A stretch of DNA of 64,000 bases from Azospirillum sp. 47_25 (GTDB lineage Bacteria; Pseudomonadota; Alphaproteobacteria; RF32; CAG-239): assembly GCA_001917125.1 (NCBI GenBank), contig MNTU01000016.1:62001-126000 (forward strand), written 5' to 3'. Each line of letters starts with the position of its first letter. Position 1 is the stretch's first letter. The position numbers and the translations under genes are program-made. Of the stretch, positions 58,658 through 64,000 are shown one piece after another. The notes beneath the pieces were generated by a model, which saw only the letters and a list, made by a program, of their open reading frames with translations, was not told the DNA's origin and ran no database searches.

Positions 58658-59356
58658 CTATATTTTGTCAAACCTATATTTGCATATTCCTAAAAAATCT
58701 TTAATTTCGGCCATGGTGCTGAAAATGTGTTTAACTCCCAAAGCGCGGATATTTTTAATATTTTCCGGATTGTTATTCATCTCACAACCGATATAGGCAA
58801 TGACCGTCATTCCTGCACGCAGTCCGGCAGTCATTCCGGCCAGAGAATCTTCTATCACCACGCAGGTTTCGGGAAGCTCTCCCATTTTCGCCGCTGCCAG
58901 CAGAAACAGCTCCGGTTCCGGTTTTCCGTGTTCTACCATATCGGCAGTGAACAGATTTGTATCATTAATGTATTTTCCCCAAAAACCGATTGTTTTCAGC
59001 TTTTCGACGCTTTTGGAATAAATTCCGCCGGTTGCTACACATTGTTTGATTTCTCGACAGTTGAGAATATCTTCTGTTCCGGGAGTTGCTTCAAAACCCT
59101 TTGCCATTACGGCCATATCGCGCGCCATGCTCTCTTTCCAGAATTCGTCATCGGTTGTCAATCCCAGCTTATCCATATTCAGACGTTTGGTTTTATCGCT
59201 CATTCCGCCCAAATGTTTGTTGGTTGTATCAAAATCCCAGTTAAGTCCGAATTTTTCGTTAATCATTTGCCGGCGGTTTTCCAGCCAGAGTTTTTCCGTG
59301 TCGGCCATCACGCCGTCAAAGTCCCAGATAATCAGTTTTTTAGAACATTCATCCAT
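58658..59356 (-). CDS. HAD-superfamily hydrolase
   Basis: A 232-residue phosphatase-like protein from the ATG at 59356 (AAGGTG upstream). The nucleophile Asp is in DFDGVMADTE (motif I), TGGIYS is motif II, KPEPELF is motif III, and VVIEDSLAGMTAGLRAGM is motif IV. A helical cap lies between motifs I and II. This is the phosphoglycolate phosphatase/beta-phosphoglucomutase-like branch; the substrate is not evident. TTACCTA...TATAGGGAA lies about 60 nt upstream. Confidence 0.85.
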   Translation of the reverse strand: MDECSKKLIIWDFDGVMADTEKLWLENRRQMINEKFGLNWDFDTTNKHLGGMSDKTKRLNMDKLGLTTDDEFWKESMARDMAVMAKGFEATPGTEDILNCREIKQCVATGGIYSKSVEKLKTIGFWGKYINDTNLFTADMVEHGKPEPELFLLAAAKMGELPETCVVIEDSLAGMTAGLRAGMTVIAYIGCEMNNNPENIKNIRALGVKHIFSTMAEIKDFLGICKYRFDKI

Positions 59357-59565
59357 AATTAACACCTTCGGTAGAAAAATAACGAGTCCGCAGGAAGCTC
59401 GCACAAACGAATTTTACCTACTTTATAGGGAAACACTTAAGCAAAAGTAAAAAACCTCTCTGAAAGCCGAATTTAGGCCTTTATTTAAATTAGTGTTTTT
59501 TTATCGTATTTTTACCTTTTCCGATTATACTTAAACCGGTTTTAAGTTACAGACAGGAATATAAA

Positions 59566-60909
59566 ATGGATAATCAGACCATTTATGCACTCTCAACCGT
59601 TTTCGGCAAATCGGGCGTCGCCGTCATCCGCATATCAGGCGATCGGGCTTTTCAGATTATTGGGCAAATGACCCGCCTTTCGCCTTCGGGCATCAAACCC
59701 CGCTATGCCTATTTTACCGATTTGTTGTCTGTTCCCGAGAAACAGGTACTGGATAAGTGTCTTTTGCTGTATTTTAAGGCGCCTCATTCGTTCACCGGGG
59801 AAGATATCGTTGAATTGCAGATTCACGGCTCCAAAGCCGTAATTTCCGGAGTCCTTTCATCTTTGTCACGATTGGAAGGTTTCCGCATGGCTGAACCCGG
59901 AGAATATTCCAAACGGGCTTTTTACAACGGCAAAATGGATTTGACTCAGGCCGAGGGATTAGCCGATCTGATAGATGCCGAAACCGCTGAACAGCAGAAA
60001 TATGCCATGCGGCAGATGGAAGGCGGCTTAAAAAACCTTTATGAAAGCTGGCGGGAAGAACTTTTAACCGTGATGGCTCATCTGGAAGCTTATATTGATT
60101 TTCCCGACGAAGAAATTCCGGAAGACACCGTATTTAAACTTGAAGACACTGTATTTAAACTCAAGGAAGCAATTAAAGCACATCTGTCCGGCGACACTAT
60201 CGGCGAAAGGCTGCGCGAAGGTTTTCGCGTTGTTATTGTCGGCCCGCCGAATGCCGGTAAATCAAGTTTGCTGAATGCTGTTGTTAATCGTGAAGCGGCC
60301 ATCGTTTCCGATATTGCCGGAACCACCCGCGATGCGGTTGATGTTCACCTGGATTTGAAAGGTTATCCGGTTATGTTTACCGACACTGCCGGTCTGCGTG
60401 AAGTAGAAGATGCCATTGAAAAGAAAGGCATAGAAATTGCTTACCATAAAATTAACGAAGCCGACCTTGTGATATGTTTGTTCGATGCATCACAAGACAC
60501 TGTTCATATCTTTGATAATCTGAAAAAAACAATTTCCGGTAAAATGCTTTTGGTTGCCAATAAAACCGACCGCTTGTCGGCAGAAAGGATTTCTTCGCTG
60601 CGACAGGAAGGCTGTCTGACCATAGCCGCTAAACCTCGTCAGGGATTGGAGCAGCTGCTTCAGGCCATTACCGAACGGATTGAAAACCGCTTTACCTCTA
60701 ATTCAAATTTGCTGATAACCCGTGCCCGTTACCGTGAAGCTTTGAAAGAAACTGTAGAAGCGTTGGAAACTTTTACACTGCGAAAAGAAATTGAATTGGC
60801 TGCCGAAGATGTTCGCCTGGCTGCCCGCGCTTTGGGGAAAATCACCGGACGGATTGAGGTAGATGACATTCTCGATAAAATTTTCGGGTCATTTTGTATC
60901 GGTAAATAA
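59566..60909 (+). CDS. mnmE: tRNA modification GTPase MnmE
   Basis: A 447-residue protein. An N-terminal THF-binding domain (GVAVIRISG), a helical domain, and an inserted G domain with G1 GPPNAGKS (226-233), G2 GTTRD, G3 DTAG and G4 NKTD are present, with C-terminal FCIGK carrying the catalytic-site Cys. With MnmG it modifies U34 of certain tRNAs. A 21-bp direct tandem duplication (60121-60162) repeats seven residues (EDTVFKL) before the G domain. AGGA precedes the ATG. Confidence 0.96.
   Translation: MDNQTIYALSTVFGKSGVAVIRISGDRAFQIIGQMTRLSPSGIKPRYAYFTDLLSVPEKQVLDKCLLLYFKAPHSFTGEDIVELQIHGSKAVISGVLSSLSRLEGFRMAEPGEYSKRAFYNGKMDLTQAEGLADLIDAETAEQQKYAMRQMEGGLKNLYESWREELLTVMAHLEAYIDFPDEEIPEDTVFKLEDTVFKLKEAIKAHLSGDTIGERLREGFRVVIVGPPNAGKSSLLNAVVNREAAIVSDIAGTTRDAVDVHLDLKGYPVMFTDTAGLREVEDAIEKKGIEIAYHKINEADLVICLFDASQDTVHIFDNLKKTISGKMLLVANKTDRLSAERISSLRQEGCLTIAAKPRQGLEQLLQAITERIENRFTSNSNLLITRARYREALKETVEALETFTLRKEIELAAEDVRLAARALGKITGRIEVDDILDKIFGSFCIGK
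60121..60162 (+). repeat. 21-bp in-frame tandem duplication in mnmE
   Basis: Two adjacent 21-bp units (60121-60141 and 60142-60162) differ at two third-position bases and encode EDTVFKL twice. They lie in the linker before the G domain. Confidence 0.85.
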
Positions 60910-61005
60910 TTAGCCGGATTTTTTGACAAATTATGCTTGCTTTCTAAAGCCCGATTGAGTAATATCGGCTTAATCATTTATTATTAACGCTAAAAACTTG
61001 TCATT

Positions 61006-61389
61006 ATGAAAAAGAATTATTCTGACGGACTTGAATTTTTGATTAAGAAGCATGTCTGTGTTTTAACCGAGATGGCCCTTCAACAGCCGATGGAAGGGCA
61101 TTATCAGGCAATCCACGAAAAATTTGCCAAGTTAGTAAGAAAATCGGAGGAATTGGGAATCTCTTATTACTACGAAGATGAAAAGCTTCGCAGTGAGCAG
61201 GAAGCGTTGGGCCACGCCGTTAGTGGTCTGATTTCTTACCTTCGTCAGCATGCCGGCGAACAGAAACCCTATAAAAATTATCTTTGGAGCCTGGATATTT
61301 TTTCTGCCTGTGTTTACTGCCCTTATATTATAGAACGAAGTGAAATTTATACTTTCTGGCAGTTCTGCATCAGAAACAATGTAATCTGA
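61006..61389 (+). CDS. Unknown small protein
   Basis: A 127-residue protein, mainly helical by pattern, with a Tyr/Cys-rich end (CVYCPYIIERSEIYTFWQFC). It has no signal peptide or membrane span. It lies between mnmE and mnmG, interrupting a pair that is often adjacent, and has its own terminator. No family recognised. Confidence 0.55.
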   Translation: MKKNYSDGLEFLIKKHVCVLTEMALQQPMEGHYQAIHEKFAKLVRKSEELGISYYYEDEKLRSEQEALGHAVSGLISYLRQHAGEQKPYKNYLWSLDIFSACVYCPYIIERSEIYTFWQFCIRNNVI

Positions 61390-61406
61390 AGTTTCTTCCG
61401 TTTTAT

Positions 61407-61433
61407 AAAACCTGCCCTTCAGCGGCAGGTTTT
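61407..61433 (+). terminator. Intrinsic terminator
   Basis: AAAACCTGCC (61407-61416) and GGCAGGTTTT (61424-61433) pair perfectly around a 7-nt loop, after the unknown 61006 gene. Confidence 0.82.
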
Positions 61434-61456
61434 ACGCTTTTAAATGGGAGAAGCTA

Positions 61457-61472
61457 TTAACGGCTTGCTAAC
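61457..61472. promoter_or_regulatory. Near-consensus CtrA-type site before mnmG
   Basis: TTAA, seven bases, CTAAC: one mismatch from TTAA-N7-TTAAC, about 75 bp before the mnmG ATG. A single weak match, so chance is possible. Confidence 0.25.
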
Positions 61473-61544
61473 GTTTTTTATGCTAGTATCCGATAAGTAG
61501 AAGTTTGTCCCGTCTTCGGAACAAATAATGTTAAGGCTGAATAA

Positions 61545-63398
61545 ATGAAAACGGATCAGGAGTTTGATGTAATTGTTGTCGGCGGCGGCCATGCCGGTTG
61601 TGAAGCTTGTGCCGCAGCAGCCCGTATCGGAGCCAAAACGGCTTTGATCACCCATAAAATTGCCACAATAGGCGAAATGTCATGTAATCCGGCCATCGGC
61701 GGTCTGGGTAAAGGGCATCTTGTACGTGAAATTGATGCGCTGGACGGTTTGATGGGACGGGTTATTGATAAGGCAGGCATACAGTTTCGTATGTTAAACC
61801 AGTCTAAAGGTCCGGCTGTTCGCGGCCCGCGCGCTCAGGCTGACCGCGAACTTTATAAAAAATATATGCTTGCCGCGCTGCGGGAACAATCCAGCCTGAC
61901 GCTGATAGAAGCTCCGGTCGAAGGCTTGCTTTTTGATGATGTGAGAATATCCGGTGTTATTTTGGCCGACGGAACACAAATAACCGCAAAAGCGGTTGTT
62001 CTTACTTCCGGAACTTTTTTGAACGGCGTGATGTTTGTCGGTCATAAAACTTCCGTCGGCGGACGTATCGGTGATGTCACTTGTACGGGTATAACGCCGT
62101 ATTTAAAACAGAAAGGGCTGAATGTCGGGCGTTTAAAAACCGGTACCCCTGCCCGTCTGAACGGCAAAACAATTCATTGGGAAAAATTGTCTTCTCAGGA
62201 TGGTGATAACCCGCCGCAGCCTTTTTCTTATCTGACGGAAAAAATTACCAATCCGCAGATACAGTGTTTTATTACTCATACCAATGAAAACACGCATCGG
62301 ATTATTCGCGATAATTTTTCCAAATGTGCTTTGTTTTCCGGTTTAATTACCGGCATCGGCCCGCGCTATTGTCCCAGTATTGAAGACAAACTGGTAAAAT
62401 TTGCCGACCGCACCAGTCATCAGATTTTTTTGGAACCCGAAGGTCTGAATACTGATGTTGTTTATCCGAACGGCATTTCAACGTCTCTTCCCGCAGATGT
62501 TCAAGAACAGTTTATTCATACAATTGAAGGGCTGGAAGATGTTGAAATTCTCCGTTACGCTTATGCAATTGAATATGACTTTGTTGATCCGCAGGAACTC
62601 AACCGAACACTTGCAGTTAAAAAGATTCCCGGTCTTTACCTGGCAGGACAGATAAACGGAACGACCGGTTATGAAGAAGCTGCCGCGCAAGGACTGTTGG
62701 CCGGTGTTAATGCAGCGCTGTATGCCGAAGGAAAAGGGCGTGAATTTGTGATTGATCGCAGTCAGGCCTATATCGGCGTAATGATTGACGATTTAATTAC
62801 CAAGGGCGTTGACGAACCTTATCGTATGTTTACTTCCCGCTCCGAATATCGCCTGTTGTTGCGTGCGGATAATGCCGATGCGCGTTTAACTGAACTGGGC
62901 TATCAAATCGGTTGCGTCGGGAAAAATAGATACACTGTATTTAAAGCCAAATATGAGCAGATAAATCATTATCGTCAGCTTTGTGAAAAATTGATTGTCA
63001 ACCCGAACGAGTTGGATAAATTCGGCGTAAAGACGAAACGTGACGGAACGAAAAGAAGCGCTTTTAACGTCATGTCTTATGACGGTGTTTCACGTGAAAC
63101 AATAACGCAAATATGGCCGGAATTGCAGACAATGCCCGATGACGTTTACGAAGCAATCGAAATTGAAGCCAAATATGCCGGTTATCTGAAACGCCAACAG
63201 GCAGATATTGATGTATTTCAAAAAGACGAAAAACTTAAAATCAAAGAAGACATTGATTATGCTCTCATCGGCGGTTTATCGCGGGAGATGGTACAAAAGC
63301 TGTCTAAAGTCCGCCCGGCGACAATCGGAGAAGCATCACGAATACCCGGAGTGACGCCTGCCGCCGTTACCGCCGTGCTCAGTTATGTAAAAAGGTAA
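61545..63398 (+). CDS. mnmG: tRNA uridine 5-carboxymethylaminomethyl modification enzyme MnmG (GidA)
   Basis: A 617-residue FAD protein. The N-terminal FAD site is [34 protein letters not shown] and the MnmE-contacting C-terminal helical domain ([40 protein letters not shown]) follow. It works with MnmE at U34 of tRNA. The usual origin-side order continues with rsmG; here an HD-domain gene starts 5 nt later. Confidence 0.97.
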   Translation: MKTDQEFDVIVVGGGHAGCEACAAAARIGAKTALITHKIATIGEMSCNPAIGGLGKGHLVREIDALDGLMGRVIDKAGIQFRMLNQSKGPAVRGPRAQADRELYKKYMLAALREQSSLTLIEAPVEGLLFDDVRISGVILADGTQITAKAVVLTSGTFLNGVMFVGHKTSVGGRIGDVTCTGITPYLKQKGLNVGRLKTGTPARLNGKTIHWEKLSSQDGDNPPQPFSYLTEKITNPQIQCFITHTNENTHRIIRDNFSKCALFSGLITGIGPRYCPSIEDKLVKFADRTSHQIFLEPEGLNTDVVYPNGISTSLPADVQEQFIHTIEGLEDVEILRYAYAIEYDFVDPQELNRTLAVKKIPGLYLAGQINGTTGYEEAAAQGLLAGVNAALYAEGKGREFVIDRSQAYIGVMIDDLITKGVDEPYRMFTSRSEYRLLLRADNADARLTELGYQIGCVGKNRYTVFKAKYEQINHYRQLCEKLIVNPNELDKFGVKTKRDGTKRSAFNVMSYDGVSRETITQIWPELQTMPDDVYEAIEIEAKYAGYLKRQQADIDVFQKDEKLKIKEDIDYALIGGLSREMVQKLSKVRPATIGEASRIPGVTPAAVTAVLSYVKR

Positions 63399-63403
63399 AA
63401 CCC

Positions 63404-64000
63404 ATGACGATGCCGACCATGCAGCAAGCTTTAAAACTTTATGAAGAAACCATGCGTAAACGCTGTGCGGAATCATCGCGTTTCGAACTGGGACGTTCTA
63501 AAGGAGAACGCATTCACGCCGCCATGGTCGCGGTAGCCGCTCAGATGATTGCTTCCCGATTGCCTGAGATAGACGGTGAAAAAGCCTATATTATGGGGTT
63601 ATTTCATGATTTCGGCAAACTGGTTTATAACGATGAAATGTCCGATAAATTCCATGGACTGGAGGGGTATAAATATTTACGCAAACTGGGATATGATGAA
63701 TTGGCCAGAATATCCCTGACCCACACTTTTTATGAACAGGAACTTAACTTAAAGGAATATGCCGGCTATAATCCGTCTGAAATGCGTAAATGTAAAAAAC
63801 TGTTGCAGGAAGTTCCTTTTGATGATTATGACCGTTTGATACAATTATGTGACCGTTTATCCGTCGGCGTAACGCTGAATATTAAGCAAAGAATTTTTAA
63901 CATCCGCAACAATTACAAAATTCCTCCTTTGCTGGTAAAAAAGAAATATCGCGAAGCATTAAAACTAAAAAAGTACTTTGATAAAAGATGCGGCTGCGAT
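63404..64000 (+). CDS. HD-domain phosphohydrolase-like protein (3' end cut by window edge)
   Basis: 199 codons open to the edge. AAGG lies 8 nt before the ATG at 63404; Met codons 3 and 6 are alternatives. The HD residues are H38 in ERIHAAM and H68-D69 in GLFHDFGK. HGLEGYKYLRKLGY and FDDYDRLIQLCDRLS line up with the paralogue at 28944. It is probably co-transcribed with mnmG. Substrate unknown. Confidence 0.78.
   Translation, partial: MTMPTMQQALKLYEETMRKRCAESSRFELGRSKGERIHAAMVAVAAQMIASRLPEIDGEKAYIMGLFHDFGKLVYNDEMSDKFHGLEGYKYLRKLGYDELARISLTHTFYEQELNLKEYAGYNPSEMRKCKKLLQEVPFDDYDRLIQLCDRLSVGVTLNIKQRIFNIRNNYKIPPLLVKKKYREALKLKKYFDKRCGCD

Noticed and set aside
1-64000. CRISPR arrays, tRNA, rRNA, insertion sequences, prophage
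   Set aside because: I saw no regularly spaced direct repeats, no tRNA-like cloverleaf with the TTCGA arm in the gaps, no rRNA segments, and no transposase or structural phage genes. xerD looks like the chromosomal type.

Overview
The window is chromosomal DNA from an alphaproteobacterium. The order dnaQ-coaE-[non-coding gap]-rho-mnmE-mnmG is the usual neighbourhood of the alphaproteobacterial replication origin. A mitofilin (Mic60)-type gene lies divergent from tsaD, an arrangement typical of the class, and the gap before rho carries both DnaA boxes and CtrA-type boxes. Moderate G+C, many GCC/GGC codons and several lineage-specific secreted proteins suggest an uncultured, possibly host-associated lineage. 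I cannot place it to genus.

1-13 kb: a 5' part of nrdA, an AmpG-like permease, an SDR enzyme, gmk, a Nudix protein, a large Cys-rich secreted protein, a Sel1 protein, cysK, tyrA, lptG with a PAP2 phosphatase, and the ribosomal operon rpsF-rpsR-rplI. 13-22 kb: a lipoprotein, comM, an 895-residue exported protein ending in a trypsin-like domain without its catalytic triad, the hslVU heat-shock operon, and hemW, which carries a palindromic repeat in its coding sequence. 22-39 kb: trxA, addA, addB, an HD-domain gene, a MurU-like gene, rdgB, rph, an orphan GT5 glycogen-synthase-like gene, grpE, ftsK and fabD-fabG.

39.1-40.7 kb is an AT-rich accessory island. It holds a two-gene unit (a small soluble protein and a Cys-rich single-pass membrane protein), a degenerate second copy of the membrane protein's C-terminus, and an XRE repressor. 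40.8-46.1 kb is the envelope-biogenesis operon lptF-lptD-surA-rsmA. 46.2-49.5 kb holds two unknown proteins, an XRE regulator, xerD and a 47-residue membrane peptide. 49.5-56.4 kb holds aroK, an ADP-dependent sugar kinase in one operon with the mitofilin-like gene, then tsaD-nth, a histidine phosphatase, dnaQ and coaE.

56.4-56.9 kb is the predicted oriC: three perfect DnaA boxes, several near matches, and three TTAA-N7-TTAA CtrA-type boxes. Hand counts of G and C in + strand genes on each side suggest that strand composition changes between the two arms. To the right lie rho, two small genes, mnmE, an unknown gene, mnmG, and a second HD-domain paralogue, cut by the window end, where rsmG-parA-parB would often be found.

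The genes mostly serve growth and the cell envelope: LPS transport (lptD, lptF, lptG), outer-membrane protein folding (surA), peptidoglycan recycling (ampG, murU-like), fatty-acid synthesis, proteostasis (hslVU, grpE, trxA), double-strand-break repair (addAB), chromosome segregation (ftsK, xerD), and translation or tRNA modification (tsaD, mnmE, mnmG, rsmA). Less expected are the ADP-dependent kinase beside mitofilin, the toxin/immunity-like island with relics, the pseudoprotease, and short palindromic repeats, one of which lies inside a gene.
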